From Clostridia bacterium (lineage in GTDB: Bacteria; Bacillota; Clostridia; Monoglobales; Monoglobaceae): a stretch of 64,000 bases of DNA. This document shows positions 1 through 9,500 of the stretch, piece after piece. The stretch lies in NCBI GenBank assembly GCA_017409575.1, contig JAFQSM010000038.1, positions 62,001 to 126,000 on the forward strand. The letters run 5' to 3'. How positions within the stretch are numbered: the stretch's first letter is position 1; the number at the start of each line of letters is the position of its first letter. The position numbers were made by a program, and so were the translations under genes. The notes under the pieces are model-generated. The model saw only the letters and a program-made list of their open reading frames with translations. It was not told the DNA's origin and ran no database searches.

Positions 1-888
1 AGCCATAATCAAATGCTTGAAGTTTGTATTTCTGTCAAGTGTGTAATAGAATGTTATCTGTGCCCCAAGCATATCTTTGTATTCGTCAGCATTTTCAACC
101 TTGTAGGTATCAACCGAAACGCCTGTTGCCGTATTAACTGCAATCTGAACCTCATTGGCTCTGAGGTTTGAATCAGGTTTTGACAAGCTGATTTCGGGGT
201 TTGCATCAATGTAACCTACATTTTTGGTAAGTTTAAGGTCATCCTCCAAAATTGTCTTATCGGTGATTGAATTGTTTTCTGCAAGATTTACTTCAAGACA
301 GTTGTAAAGCATCTTTGCAATTGTTGCACGGGTTGCAGGAGTAGCAACTGCACCGCCTGCGCCTTCCAAAAAGCCAAGTGAAATAGCTGTGTTAAGATAT
401 TTTGTATACCAAAATGCTCCCTCTGAGCCCATTTCGCCGTAGCCAAGTGCACAAACAATCATTTTTACAGCTTCTTCATAAGAAACATTGTTGTTTGGTT
501 TGAATGTTCCGTCGTCATAACCATTGATAATTTTAAGCTCGCGAGCTGTGCGGATGTTGCCTATTGCCCACGAAACATCAGGAGTCACAACATCGGGGAA
601 CGGCGGATTTTCGAGGCTGGTTGAACCAACCGCACCCATTCCGCGTGTTCTGAGAAGCATAGCTGTAAATTCTGCTCTGGTTACATTATTATCCGGCTTA
701 AACTTTACTACGCCGTCTTCTTCATAACCGTTGATAATCCCCAATTTGTTGAGAACATCTACTGCTTCGTATGCATTGTTCTCTTTTGCAAGGTCCGAAA
801 ACTCTGCAAAAACAGGTAATGCTGTGAAGGTTGATGCAATCATCAGCACTGCAAGTAATGCTGACATAAATCTTCTTGTTGCTTTCAT
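1..888 (-). CDS. S-layer homology (SLH) domain protein, N-terminal part
   Basis: The gene runs off the left edge, so only the first 296 codons are seen. Start ATG at 888 follows a GGAGGT ribosome site. The first 28 residues are a signal peptide (positive N-terminus, hydrophobic core, cleavage near PVFA). Two SLH repeats follow, at about residues 30-75 and 95-165, with the typical FxD...A...LxxLGIINGY and GTFKPNNNVS patterns. SLH repeats bind pyruvylated cell-wall polymers, so this is an exported, wall-attached protein. The part after residue 185 has no motif I recognise. A second SLH protein lies at 2124-3509. Confidence 0.85.
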   Translation of the reverse strand, partial: MKATRRFMSALLAVLMIASTFTALPVFAEFSDLAKENNAYEAVDVLNKLGIINGYEEDGVVKFKPDNNVTRAEFTAMLLRTRGMGAVGSTSLENPPFPDVVTPDVSWAIGNIRTARELKIINGYDDGTFKPNNNVSYEEAVKMIVCALGYGEMGSEGAFWYTKYLNTAISLGFLEGAGGAVATPATRATIAKMLYNCLEVNLAENNSITDKTILEDDLKLTKNVGYIDANPEISLSKPDSNLRANEVQIAVNTATGVSVDTYKVENADEYKDMLGAQITFYYTLDRNTNFKHLIMA

Positions 889-943
889 TTTTACATACCT
901 CCGTTTTTTTGGAATTTATTTGAAGTTAATAATTTTTAAAGTT

Positions 944-2182
944 TTATTTCAGGCGAACACCGCGCATCATAGAATCGCGTTCCAACGGCACATCTATTCG
1001 TATCCGCGCTACTTCCTGAGGTCTGTTTGCAACCTCAATTTCTTCGCCCTGCTCATTTTCAATATACTCTATTTTATGCTTTACAAAATCGCCTTTCGGT
1101 CTCAAAAACTCTACTTCCGAGCCTTTAAAAAATCGGTTCTTCTGAATTACTGTAACAAGCTTTGTCTTTGGGTCATAGCTTTCGACAATTCCCAAAAGCT
1201 CATAATCCCGTATATATGAACTCGAGCGGTAATTTTGCTCGGTTCCGCCGGGTTTTCCAAAGAAAAATCCTGTTGTGTAATCCCGGTAACTTACCTTTTT
1301 GATTTCGCTTAACCAATCCGGATTGGTAACGAAATTTTCGGGATCTTCAAAATATGCATCAATCGCATCCCGATAGGCTTTAACCACCGTCGCAAGGTAG
1401 TATTCGGTCTTGACTCTGCCCTCGATTTTAAAGCTGTCAAGTCCGCTTTCGATTAATTCCTTTATATGCTCAATCATACACAAATCCTTTGAGTTGTATA
1501 TAAATGTGCCTCGTTCATTTTCAAACACCGGCATATACTCGCCCGGTCTTGTCTCTTCAACAAGGTTATACTTCCAACGGCAGGGATGTGAGCACGCCCC
1601 CTGATTGCTGTCGCGGTTTGTCATATAGTTGCTGAGGAGACATCTTCCCGAATACGATATACACATTGCCCCATGCACAAACGCCTCAAGTTCCAGGTCA
1701 TCACTTGTGCGGCTTCGGATTTCGGCAATCTCGGCAAAAGACATTTCGCGGGCAAGAATCACTCTTTTTGCGCCCAATTTGTGCCAGGTCTCGGCACTTT
1801 TGTAATTGACATTGTTCGCCTGTGTGCTTATATGCACTTCAAGGTCGGGGGCAATCTCACGAGTCATCTGAAACATTCCCAAATCCGATACAATAATTGC
1901 ATCAAACCCTGCCGAAAGATATTCTTTCAAAAATTTTTCATACTTGTCGATATCCTCGTTGTGAGGGATTATGTTGGCGGTAAGATACACCTTTTTACCG
2001 CGTTCGTGGGCAAAAGCCACGCCCTCTTTCATCTCTTCCACCGAAAAATTCTCGGCAGCTACCCTAAGCGAAAATTCTTCTCCGCCTACATACACCGCAT
2101 CTGCGCCATATGTTATTGCAATCTTAAGTTTGCTCAGGCTCCCTGCCGGTGCCAGAAGCTCCGGCTTCTTCACTATCTTCAT
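944..2182 (-). CDS. trhP: U32 family protein, TrhP-like tRNA hydroxylation protein
   Basis: A 412-residue protein of the U32 'peptidase' family. It opens with KPELLAPAGS, continues with GADAVYVGG, and has the family signature around residues 165-205 (EAFVHGAMCISYSGRCLLS then the cysteine pair in GACSHPCRW). U32 members of this size in Firmicutes (YrrO/TrhP) act with prephenate to make 5-hydroxyuridine in tRNA anticodons; a collagenase-like role is the older annotation. The start lies inside the end of the upstream amidase gene (59-base overlap) with its own AAGGAAG ribosome site, so the two are probably cotranscribed. Confidence 0.8.
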   Translation of the reverse strand: MKIVKKPELLAPAGSLSKLKIAITYGADAVYVGGEEFSLRVAAENFSVEEMKEGVAFAHERGKKVYLTANIIPHNEDIDKYEKFLKEYLSAGFDAIIVSDLGMFQMTREIAPDLEVHISTQANNVNYKSAETWHKLGAKRVILAREMSFAEIAEIRSRTSDDLELEAFVHGAMCISYSGRCLLSNYMTNRDSNQGACSHPCRWKYNLVEETRPGEYMPVFENERGTFIYNSKDLCMIEHIKELIESGLDSFKIEGRVKTEYYLATVVKAYRDAIDAYFEDPENFVTNPDWLSEIKKVSYRDYTTGFFFGKPGGTEQNYRSSSYIRDYELLGIVESYDPKTKLVTVIQKNRFFKGSEVEFLRPKGDFVKHKIEYIENEQGEEIEVANRPQEVARIRIDVPLERDSMMRGVRLK

Positions 2183-3509
2183 TTTTCTGTACTTCCTTTA
2201 CTGTCTTTTCGATTGGCGGCATATCATCATATTCCAAAACAGCCTCGGCAATTGCTTTGGCAATCGCTGTCTGTCCACGGTCCGACGAAATAACCGGTAT
2301 ATCCTTTTCACTGTCTATAAAGCCTGTTTCGACAAGTATGGCAGGCATAAGTGTATTTTTTATAACAAAAAAGTTTGCCGTCTTGACCTCGCGGTCATAA
2401 AGTGTGGTTGCATCCGTTATGTTTCGTTGCACCAGTTTTGCAAGCCGTCCGGCATAACCGGTTTTCTGGAAGCAATAAACCTCTGTCCCCGAACCGCCCC
2501 CTGCATTGCAGTGGAGCGAAATAAACAAATCCGCCATGGAACTATGCCCCAAATCAACTCGGGCCTGAAGACTGCCCACAACCGACGAATTCTCAATACT
2601 GTCTGTCATCTTTTCGCGGGTCATAATCACTTCATAACCCATATCCTCAAGATTTTCCCGAAGCTTGTCCGCAATCTGCCAGGTTATTTCTTCCTCTTTC
2701 AAGTCAAACTCAATATTCTCGGCACCTATATCCTTGCCTCTGTAATTGTGCCCTGCATCAACCAATATGGTCCTGACTTCTGAGAAATCTTTTTTCCGAT
2801 ACGCCGCAAGAATTTCGGGCGGGATGGTGCTTTCCTCTTCTTCGGGTTTTTCCTGCTGTATTTCTTCGCCTGTCATTTCATCATCTTCTTCGTCAAAGTC
2901 TTTGTCAGTAAGACCCGATTCAATCATATTAAAAACAATTTGTGCTATATCGCCGCGAATTGCAGGAAGGTCAACCTGTCCGTCAACAAAATCAAGAAGT
3001 CCATACTCTCCGGCAATTTTTATATATCCGTCATACCACTTGTCTCCGGTTTCCAAAAGAGCCTCATCTTGCTTGTTTATCGCACAAACCGCCATCTTTG
3101 CCGCCTGTGCAAGCGTAACCTTGTCCGCCGGCCAGAACTCGTTGTTGCCCATACCGTTGACAAGTCCCAGTTCATAACAAAACGAAATATACGCCTCGCC
3201 CCAGTATCCCGGTTTTACATCTGCAAAAAGTTCGGGAAGTATCTGGTAGGTATCTTTGTCATATCCAAGAGTCCTTGCCATCAGTGCACAAAACTCTGTA
3301 CGGGTAATCTCGCGCTCGGGTCTGAAAAAACCATCATCATATCCTGCAATAACGCCCATATCCACCAGTTCGGTCACGGCATCATAATTTTTGTGGTCCT
3401 GCCCGACATCTGGAAACTTGTCCGCAAAGACAGTTAAAGATGTCCCTGACAACATATATACCAGAATAAAAAGCATAATTGCTACAGTTTTGTGCAGTCT
3501 AAATATCAT
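2124..3509 (-). CDS. N-acetylmuramoyl-L-alanine amidase with SLH repeats
   Basis: Signal peptide or membrane anchor (residues 1-30), SLH repeats to about residue 200, an acidic Glu-rich linker, then an Amidase_3 catalytic domain from about residue 250. Zinc-site motifs are visible: DAGHNYRG (His), a downstream Glu, SLHCNAG (His) and VETGFI (catalytic Glu). The enzyme should cut the lactyl-Ala amide bond of peptidoglycan while tethered to the wall by its SLH repeats. ATG at 3509 sits 9 bases after AGGA; an upstream TTG at 3518 is less likely. A SigA-like promoter lies at 3582-3610. The 3' end overlaps the U32 gene. Confidence 0.88.
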   Translation of the reverse strand: MIFRLHKTVAIMLFILVYMLSGTSLTVFADKFPDVGQDHKNYDAVTELVDMGVIAGYDDGFFRPEREITRTEFCALMARTLGYDKDTYQILPELFADVKPGYWGEAYISFCYELGLVNGMGNNEFWPADKVTLAQAAKMAVCAINKQDEALLETGDKWYDGYIKIAGEYGLLDFVDGQVDLPAIRGDIAQIVFNMIESGLTDKDFDEEDDEMTGEEIQQEKPEEEESTIPPEILAAYRKKDFSEVRTILVDAGHNYRGKDIGAENIEFDLKEEEITWQIADKLRENLEDMGYEVIMTREKMTDSIENSSVVGSLQARVDLGHSSMADLFISLHCNAGGGSGTEVYCFQKTGYAGRLAKLVQRNITDATTLYDREVKTANFFVIKNTLMPAILVETGFIDSEKDIPVISSDRGQTAIAKAIAEAVLEYDDMPPIEKTVKEVQKNEDSEEAGASGTGREPEQT

Positions 3510-3581
3510 AATTCCCAATCCTATGTCCGCATTTTAAAGAGGTCAAATCCCAAATGGGTACTTCTCCCCTTATATCTTTTT

Positions 3582-3610
3582 ATTATACACTTGATTTGTT
3601 TGTATTTCAA
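3582..3610 (-). promoter_or_regulatory. SigA-type promoter of the amidase gene
   Basis: Reading on the minus strand: TTGAAA (3605-3610), 17-base spacer, TATAAT (3582-3587). It lies about 75 bases upstream of the amidase ATG. Confidence 0.7.
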
Positions 3611-3727
3611 TAGAAAAAACAAAATTATTCCTTGAAATATGTAGAAAAAAAACAATCTTTATCCAACAAGATAGACAAAGATTGTAACAATTGTGTTAAT
3701 ATTTGATTTCATATTTGATTTTGTTTT

Positions 3728-3758
3728 AAGCCGAGGGGTGTCAAACCCCATAAGGCTT
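3728..3758. repeat. Short palindromic repeat, copy A
   Basis: Nested stems AAGCC/GGCTT and GGGG/CCCC with a 7-base loop, directly after the azlD stop codon. No U-run follows on either strand, so it is not an ordinary terminator. It has the same architecture as the copy at 24340-24368, with a compensatory change in the outer stem. Read on the minus strand the inner part resembles a tRNA T-arm (GGGG-TTTGACA-CCCC). Confidence 0.55.
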
Positions 3759-4062
3759 AAAAAACCAATTCTGTCAGATAAGCAAACACAGCCGATGCCG
3801 CCGCAACCACAATAAGCGAACATCGCTTAAATGACAAAGCAAAAGCAACAACCGTGCCCACCAATGCGGTAATTACATTTTGTGTCGAATAAAATATGTA
3901 CGGAAAAGTCATTGCCGCAAGCACCGCATAAGGAACATAAAACAAAAAGCTTTGCAAATATACTGATTTTATCTTCCCTCTCACCAGAACAAACGGAAGC
4001 ATCCTTACCGCATATGTAACACCTGCCATAACCGCAAGATACAGCAAAAAGTCTTTAGACAT
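3757..4062 (-). CDS. azlD: AzlD family branched-chain amino acid exporter subunit
   Basis: A 101-residue, very hydrophobic protein with about four membrane segments, including the family-typical YAVRMLPFVLVRG near the N-terminus. AzlD is the small partner of AzlC; together they export branched-chain amino acids and analogues across the cytoplasmic membrane. Its start overlaps the azlC stop by one base (TAATG), which implies translational coupling. A short palindromic repeat follows the stop codon. Confidence 0.88.
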   Translation of the reverse strand: MSKDFLLYLAVMAGVTYAVRMLPFVLVRGKIKSVYLQSFLFYVPYAVLAAMTFPYIFYSTQNVITALVGTVVAFALSFKRCSLIVVAAASAVFAYLTELVF

Positions 4063-4775
4063 TATTCATCCTCTCCTCTCGGCGCAACATATGCCATAAT
4101 TCCGGCAGCCAAAAGTGCACAGATTATTATTGAAAAGCCCTGCGATATTTGCGAGACAACGGGCACATAGTAAAATGCACAGCTTGCCAAAGCCGCAATC
4201 ATCACAGTATAAAGCACGCCCTTGTCGTCTTTTGCAGGCGGTACAATTATTGCCATAAACATACTGTAAATTGCTATTCCAAGAGCAGCACAAAGGTCGT
4301 CTGGCAAAAGATAATTTGCATAAACACCCAACGCTGTCCCAAGTCCCCACCCAAAATAGGGAAGAGTAATAAGTCCATACATAAACCGCCGGTTTATCAG
4401 TCCCCGTTCTGCTGCTGCCACGCCGAAAATTTCGTCAGTAATGCCAAACGACACAAGCATACGATGAAATGTATTAAAGCCTTTGTCAAGCTTTTGAGTA
4501 AGGGCAAGTCCCATCAGACAATATCTTATATTTATAACAAGCTGAGCAATCATCATCTCTATCAGCGTTCCTGCAGCGGCTATTATGCCGACTCCCACGA
4601 CCTGGCCTGCCGAGGTAAGATTGGTAAGCGAAATAAGAATTGCTTCAAGCGGCTTTAATCCCTGCGAAACCGCCGTAATTCCAAAGCCAAAAGACACCGA
4701 CAAATATCCAAGCGCAATAGGCACTCCCTTGCCAAGTCCGTATATGTAGGAATTCTGTACTTCTTTTTTTTCCAT
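4062..4775 (-). CDS. azlC: AzlC family branched-chain amino acid permease
   Basis: A 237-residue membrane protein with the AzlC pattern: GVPIALGYLSVSFGFG near the start, SAGQVVGVG, and SFGITDEIFGVA in the middle. It should form the main channel of the AzlCD exporter. It is first in a two-gene unit with azlD. The ATG follows AAAAAGGTG; a promoter (TTGACT, 17, TAGAAT) lies at 4809-4837. No leader RNA or Lrp-type regulator gene is seen beside it. Confidence 0.9.
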   Translation of the reverse strand: MEKKEVQNSYIYGLGKGVPIALGYLSVSFGFGITAVSQGLKPLEAILISLTNLTSAGQVVGVGIIAAAGTLIEMMIAQLVINIRYCLMGLALTQKLDKGFNTFHRMLVSFGITDEIFGVAAAERGLINRRFMYGLITLPYFGWGLGTALGVYANYLLPDDLCAALGIAIYSMFMAIIVPPAKDDKGVLYTVMIAALASCAFYYVPVVSQISQGFSIIICALLAAGIMAYVAPRGEDE

Positions 4776-4808
4776 TTTTTCACCTTTTTATCTGTAATGC
4801 TAAATGTA

Positions 4809-4837
4809 ATTCTAACACAAGCACGCTTCAAAGTCAA
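4809..4837 (-). promoter_or_regulatory. SigA-type promoter of azlCD
   Basis: Minus strand: TTGACT (4832-4837), 17-base spacer, TAGAAT (4809-4814), about 35 bases upstream of the azlC start. Confidence 0.7.
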
Positions 4838-4900
4838 CCAATCAAAATTCCATATCTGTTCAACCTTGGACATCTTTTTAAAAAAATTTTTTTAAAACTG

Positions 4901-4928
4901 TTGACAAACTGTTTTTAAGTGATATAAT
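4901..4928 (+). promoter_or_regulatory. SigA-type promoter of the ctsR operon
   Basis: TTGACA at 4901-4906, 16-base spacer, TATAAT at 4923-4928. The CtsR heptads begin three bases after the -10, so bound CtsR would cover the transcription start. Confidence 0.85.
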
Positions 4929-4930
4929 TA

Positions 4931-4960
4931 AGTCAAAGGTCAAAGACAGTCAAAGTCAAA
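4931..4960 (+). promoter_or_regulatory. CtsR operator with four tandem GTCAAA units
   Basis: The sequence reads AGTCAAA, GGTCAAA, GAC spacer, AGTCAAA, GTCAAA. The central part (4938-4954) matches the known CtsR box, GGTCAAA-3-RGTCAAA. The extra flanking units on both sides suggest a second, overlapping register. It lies just before ctsR, so the operon is autoregulated. Confidence 0.88.
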
Positions 4961-4978
4961 AAAGAGGTGTTTCTTAAT

Positions 4979-5422
4979 ATGAAACTCAGTAATATAATCG
5001 AAGAATTTATCAAGGAAATGCTCAGTGAAAACCGCGAGATTGAACTTCAGCGCAACGAGCTTGCAAACAGGTTTAATTGTGTGCCGTCGCAAATCAACTA
5101 TGTTATTTCTACAAGATTTTCGCCCGAAATGGGGTATAGTGTAGAAAGCAGGCGCGGCGGCGGCGGATATATCAAAATCACGCGCACCGCACCCAATGAC
5201 GAAAGTTATATTCTGCACGCAGTCAGGGCAATCGGCGACACAATATCCATGACAAGCTGCAAGACGCTGCTTCAGGATATCTATTCACTTGGAATAATAA
5301 ACGAGCGGGAAGCAAAAATTATCCTGGCAGCACTGAGCGACAATTCAATCCCGGTTGTCCAGTCTCAAAAGGGATTTGTTCGTGCAAAAATGCTTAAAAA
5401 TATTCTGGTCAATCTTGTATAG
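4979..5422 (+). CDS. ctsR: CtsR heat-shock transcriptional repressor
   Basis: A 147-residue protein. The N-terminal winged helix (residues 1-75) includes NELANRFNCVPSQINYVISTRF and the glycine-rich wing SRRGGGGYIKI, a CtsR hallmark; the C-terminal half is the dimer/McsB-interaction domain. CtsR represses clp and its own operon and is inactivated on heat stress, with McsB-mediated arginine phosphorylation contributing. I chose ATG 4979, about 8 bases after AGAGGTG, over an upstream alternative at 4967. First gene of ctsR-mcsA-mcsB-clpC. Confidence 0.95.
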   Translation: MKLSNIIEEFIKEMLSENREIELQRNELANRFNCVPSQINYVISTRFSPEMGYSVESRRGGGGYIKITRTAPNDESYILHAVRAIGDTISMTSCKTLLQDIYSLGIINEREAKIILAALSDNSIPVVQSQKGFVRAKMLKNILVNLV

Positions 5423-5434
5423 GAGGTAGTTGTT

Positions 5435-5941
5435 ATGAAATGTCAAAAATGCGGCAGTTTTGACGCCACCACTCATATAACAGAAATCGTAAACGGAGTA
5501 AAATCCGAAAGCTGGCTTTGTTCAAAATGTGCAAACGCTGTGGACGGAAACTTTAGTTTTGAGTCCTTGTTTCATCCCGACTTCGACAACTTTTTCGGCT
5601 CGGTCTTAAATCAACAAAAGTTTTTGGACACATCAGCTCTGAAACAATGCCCAATCTGCAAAAGCACTTTGTCGGACATCAAAAAAAGCGGTCGTTTGGG
5701 TTGTTCGGAATGTTACAGTGTTTTTTATGACTTTTTGATTAAACCACTCAAAGAAATTCAAGGCAGTACAAAACATATTGGAAAAATCCCGGGGTCTGCC
5801 AAAAGTAACAAACCGGGTGAATGTGAAATCCAGAAGCTTAAAGATTTGCTTGACGAGGCAGTCCAAAAGCAAGAGTTTGAAAAGGCTGCCGAGCTTCGCG
5901 ACCGGATTAAACTTCTTGAAAAAGGCGAAAAGGAGGCATAG
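5435..5941 (+). CDS. mcsA: McsA, activator of protein-arginine kinase
   Basis: A 168-residue zinc protein: CxxC pairs at the N-terminus (CQKCG, CSKC) and in the middle (CPICKS, CSECY), then a C-terminal UVR motif (EAVQKQEFEKAAELRDRI). McsA activates the arginine kinase McsB and adapts ClpC. AGGAGG precedes the ATG, 12 bases after ctsR. The length and motif order match Firmicutes McsA. Confidence 0.93.
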   Translation: MKCQKCGSFDATTHITEIVNGVKSESWLCSKCANAVDGNFSFESLFHPDFDNFFGSVLNQQKFLDTSALKQCPICKSTLSDIKKSGRLGCSECYSVFYDFLIKPLKEIQGSTKHIGKIPGSAKSNKPGECEIQKLKDLLDEAVQKQEFEKAAELRDRIKLLEKGEKEA

Positions 5942-5944
5942 CTT

Positions 5945-6943
5945 ATGTGGTACACAAATTTTGGTCCGTCAGGCGACATAGTCCTGTCATCACGCGTCCG
6001 TCTGGCACGCAACATAAGCAAAATACCGTTCGGCAACAAAATGAGTGATGCTGATCTCGAAAAAATTGAAAGCATATGCAAAGACGCTCTTCCCGAGCTT
6101 AAATTTATTGACCTTTCTAAGATGAGCGTTTTTGAAAGATTGGCGCTCAAGGAAAATCATCTGATAAGTCCCGAAATGGCTGACGAAAAAAAATCCGGCA
6201 GCATACTTGTCAACGACGACTGTACCCTTTCAATACTTATTGGTGAAGAAGACCACCTCCGTATACAGGCAATGGACAGCGGACTGAGTCTTGAAAAATG
6301 TATGCAACTTGCAAATCAGATTGACGACCGTCTTGACAAAAAAGCGGACTTTGCTTTTTCGGATGAGCTTGGCTATCTTACCTGTTGTCCGTCAAATACC
6401 GGAACGGGACTTCGGGCATCGGTAATGATGCATCTGCCTGCTCTTACACAAACCTGCAAGATGGAAAGTATTATTCGTTCGCTTTCGAAGCTTGGAATTG
6501 CAGTCAGGGGTATTTATGGTGAAGGGAGTACCGCTCTTGCGAACATTTATCAGATATCCAATCAGGTAACTCTTGGCATAAGCGAAGAGGATTCGCTTTC
6601 CAGGCTTTCTCAAATCGTTGATGACATAATCGCAAAAGAACGCTCAATAAGTCTTGAAATTTATCAAGCCAACAAATTCCGGCTTGAAGACAAAATTCTT
6701 CGTTCCAAGGGGATTTTGCAAAACGCACGAATTATCACATCAGGCGAGGCTCTGAGTCTTATTTCGGATGTTAGATGGGGAATAAATCTGGGAATAATAA
6801 AAGATATAAACCACGAGCAACTTCTTTCGGCTTTGTATGAGTCTTTTCCTGCAACCATTGCAAAAAATCACAACACATCCTCGCCTCTTGAACGCGACCT
6901 TAAACGAGGTGAAATCTTTCAAAAAGTCTTGAAATCCAATTAA
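5945..6943 (+). CDS. mcsB: McsB protein-arginine kinase
   Basis: A 332-residue ATP:guanido phosphotransferase-family kinase. Visible motifs: SSRVRLARN near residue 15-25, GEEDHLRIQ in the catalytic region, and YLTCCPSNTGTGLRASVMMHLP, the cysteine-containing active-site stretch. McsB phosphorylates arginines on misfolded proteins and on CtsR, marking them for ClpC-ClpP. It starts three bases after the mcsA stop (GGAGGCATAGCTT ATG). About 20 residues shorter at the ends than the Bacillus protein but the core is complete. Confidence 0.93.
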   Translation: MWYTNFGPSGDIVLSSRVRLARNISKIPFGNKMSDADLEKIESICKDALPELKFIDLSKMSVFERLALKENHLISPEMADEKKSGSILVNDDCTLSILIGEEDHLRIQAMDSGLSLEKCMQLANQIDDRLDKKADFAFSDELGYLTCCPSNTGTGLRASVMMHLPALTQTCKMESIIRSLSKLGIAVRGIYGEGSTALANIYQISNQVTLGISEEDSLSRLSQIVDDIIAKERSISLEIYQANKFRLEDKILRSKGILQNARIITSGEALSLISDVRWGINLGIIKDINHEQLLSALYESFPATIAKNHNTSSPLERDLKRGEIFQKVLKSN

Positions 6944-6965
6944 TCTACAGAAAGGAATGAATTTT

Positions 6966-9425
6966 ATGTTTGAACAAAAACTTACTCAACGCGCAAAATC
7001 CGCTATCAACCTTGCCGGAAACAGCGCTTTGGAAATGGGTCACAACTATATAGGGACCGAGCATCTTCTTTTGGGTCTTGTCCGTGAAGGCGGCGGTGTT
7101 GCGGCAAAGGTGCTGCTTGACAACGGTGCCTCTGCAAAAAGCATAGAGGAAAAAATCGACTTTTTTGTAGGCACAGACCTACCTCTTGGCAATGCTCCGC
7201 TAAGTTTTACGCCACGGACCAAAAGTGTTCTTGAAAGCAGCTATTCCGAGGCACGCAAGCTTGGTCACAACTATATCGGCACAGAACATATTCTTATCGC
7301 ACTCCTTCGCGAAAACGAGAGCCTTGCCGTAAGAATCCTGATTTCTGTGGGTGTTAATATCCAAAAAGTTTATTCGGATATAATAAAGCTTATGACCGAT
7401 AATAACTTTGGCGAAATTTCAAACAACTCTCCCTCGGGTGAGGCGGCAGTTCCGGGGAAACAAAAACGAAGCAGCGAAAAAACGCCCACTCTTGACAAAT
7501 ACGGTCGCGACCTTACCAAAATGGCAGCCGAGCTTAAGCTTGACCCCATCATTGGTCGCGATAATGTAATAGAAAGGGTAATTCAAATCCTCAGCCGTCG
7601 CACAAAAAACAACCCCTGTCTGATAGGCGAGCCCGGCGTGGGTAAAACTGCTGTAGCAGAAGGTCTGGCTCAAAAAATAGTGCAGGGACTTGTTCCCGAA
7701 ATCCTTAAAGACAAAAAGGTAATCACTCTTGACCTTTCGTCAATGATTGCAGGTGCCAAATATCGCGGAGAATTTGAAGAACGCCTTAAAGGCGCAATGG
7801 ACGAAATCAGAAAAGCCGGAGATATAATCCTTTTTATTGACGAAATACACACCATAATCGGCGCAGGAGCCGCAGAGGGTGCAATAGATGCCGCAAATAT
7901 CCTGAAGCCTGCTCTGGCACGCGGCGAAATCCAGATTGTAGGTGCTACAACTTTGGAGGAATACCGCAAGCACATCGAAAAGGATGCAGCTCTTGAAAGA
8001 CGATTCCAGTCCATTGTTCTGGACGAACCCAATTATGAAGAAAGTATAGAAATCCTTAAGGGAATCCGTGACAAATACGAGGCTCATCACCGGGTAAAAA
8101 TCTCGGATGCTGCCCTTGATGCAGCAGTAAAGATGTCAACAAGATATATCCCTGACAGATTTCTGCCCGACAAGGCGATTGACCTTATAGACGAAGCAGC
8201 GTCAAGAATAAGGATTAAAACTCTTACCGCGCCTCCTGCCATAAAAGAGCTTGAGGACAAAATTGAAAACATCCGTCACGAAAAAGAAGCGGCAATTGCC
8301 GCACAGGAATACGAAAAAGCCGCCAAGCTTCGCGACGAGGAAAAATCGGTGTCAGAACAGCTGAAACAGCAAAAAGAAAGTTGGGAAAACAAAAGCCGTG
8401 GCGGCACAGCCGAGGTTGGCGAAAGCGAAATTGCCGAAATCGTATCTGCATGGACCGGAATCCCGGTAAAGTCCATCGCAGAGGACGAAAGCGAACGCCT
8501 TTTGCGTCTTGAAGAAATTCTTCATGGCAGGGTGATCGGTCAAAGTGAGGCGGTCACTGCCGTTTCAAAGGCTATCCGTCGGGGCAGAGTAGGACTGAAA
8601 GACCCCAAACGCCCGATTGGCTCGTTTATCTTCCTTGGCCCGACAGGCGTAGGAAAGACCGAACTTTCGAAAGCACTTGCAGAAGCAATGTTTGGTGATG
8701 AAGATGCTCTTATCCGGATTGATATGTCCGAATATATGGAAAAACACACAGTATCGCGTATGGTCGGCTCGCCACCCGGATATGTAGGTTATGACGAGGG
8801 TGGTCAACTGACCGAAAAGGTTCGCAGAAAACCATATTCCGTAATTCTTTTTGACGAGATTGAGAAGGCACATCCTGATGTATTTAACATCCTTCTTCAA
8901 ATTCTGGAAGACGGAATTCTGACCGACTCGCAAGGCCGCAGAGTTGATTTTCGCAATACGGTTATCATTATGACCTCAAACCTTGGGGCACGGCTGATTA
9001 CCGAAAGCAAGAGCCTTGGTTTTGCTGCCGCAGCACAAAGCGAAGCTCGTGATTATCCAAAAATCAAATCCGATGTTATGGGTGAATTGAAAAAGGCATT
9101 CCGCCCCGAATTTTTAAACAGAATTGATGACATAATAGTATTCTCACAGCTAAACCGTGACGAAATCAAAAAAATAGCCGAAAAAATGCTTGGTTCTTTA
9201 AAATCGCGACTTAAAGAAAACGAAATAACTGTCACATTTGACGAATCGGCATTAGAACAGATTGCAAGTGTAGGGTTTGACCCCATTTACGGAGCACGGC
9301 CACTCCGTCGCGCTATCCAGTCTGATATCGAAGATATGCTCGCCGAAAAGATGCTTGACGGCAGTATAAAAAAAGGAACCGACATAACCGTCAGCTTTGA
9401 AGACGGAAAGTTTGAGGTAAAATAA
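6966..9425 (+). CDS. clpC: ATP-dependent Clp protease ATPase ClpC
   Basis: An 819-residue HSP100 protein. Order: two Clp_N repeats (residues 1-145, each with [10 protein letters not shown]), first AAA+ domain with Walker A GEPGVGKT and Walker [10 protein letters not shown], a UVR-bearing middle domain ([16 protein letters not shown]), then a second AAA+ domain with GPTGVGKT and [10 protein letters not shown]. It unfolds substrates for ClpP. I prefer ATG 6966, nine bases after AAAGGA, because the ATG at 6957 abuts that site. Last gene of the ctsR operon; a strong terminator follows. MecA, a ClpC adaptor, is encoded at 38945-39565. Confidence 0.96.
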   Translation: MFEQKLTQRAKSAINLAGNSALEMGHNYIGTEHLLLGLVREGGGVAAKVLLDNGASAKSIEEKIDFFVGTDLPLGNAPLSFTPRTKSVLESSYSEARKLGHNYIGTEHILIALLRENESLAVRILISVGVNIQKVYSDIIKLMTDNNFGEISNNSPSGEAAVPGKQKRSSEKTPTLDKYGRDLTKMAAELKLDPIIGRDNVIERVIQILSRRTKNNPCLIGEPGVGKTAVAEGLAQKIVQGLVPEILKDKKVITLDLSSMIAGAKYRGEFEERLKGAMDEIRKAGDIILFIDEIHTIIGAGAAEGAIDAANILKPALARGEIQIVGATTLEEYRKHIEKDAALERRFQSIVLDEPNYEESIEILKGIRDKYEAHHRVKISDAALDAAVKMSTRYIPDRFLPDKAIDLIDEAASRIRIKTLTAPPAIKELEDKIENIRHEKEAAIAAQEYEKAAKLRDEEKSVSEQLKQQKESWENKSRGGTAEVGESEIAEIVSAWTGIPVKSIAEDESERLLRLEEILHGRVIGQSEAVTAVSKAIRRGRVGLKDPKRPIGSFIFLGPTGVGKTELSKALAEAMFGDEDALIRIDMSEYMEKHTVSRMVGSPPGYVGYDEGGQLTEKVRRKPYSVILFDEIEKAHPDVFNILLQILEDGILTDSQGRRVDFRNTVIIMTSNLGARLITESKSLGFAAAAQSEARDYPKIKSDVMGELKKAFRPEFLNRIDDIIVFSQLNRDEIKKIAEKMLGSLKSRLKENEITVTFDESALEQIASVGFDPIYGARPLRRAIQSDIEDMLAEKMLDGSIKKGTDITVSFEDGKFEVK

Positions 9426-9438
9426 ACGCCTTAACTTT

Positions 9439-9479
9439 AAAAGGCAGAAACGAAATCGACCGTTTCTGCCTTTTGTTTT
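9439..9479 (+). terminator. Rho-independent terminator of the ctsR-clpC operon
   Basis: A 14-bp stem AAAAGGCAGAAACG/CGTTTCTGCCTTTT with an 8-base loop, followed by a T-rich tail. It can also serve trxB-side transcription poorly; the best U-run is on the plus strand. Confidence 0.9.
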
Positions 9480-9500
9480 ATTCTTTATCTATTCTCTCAA

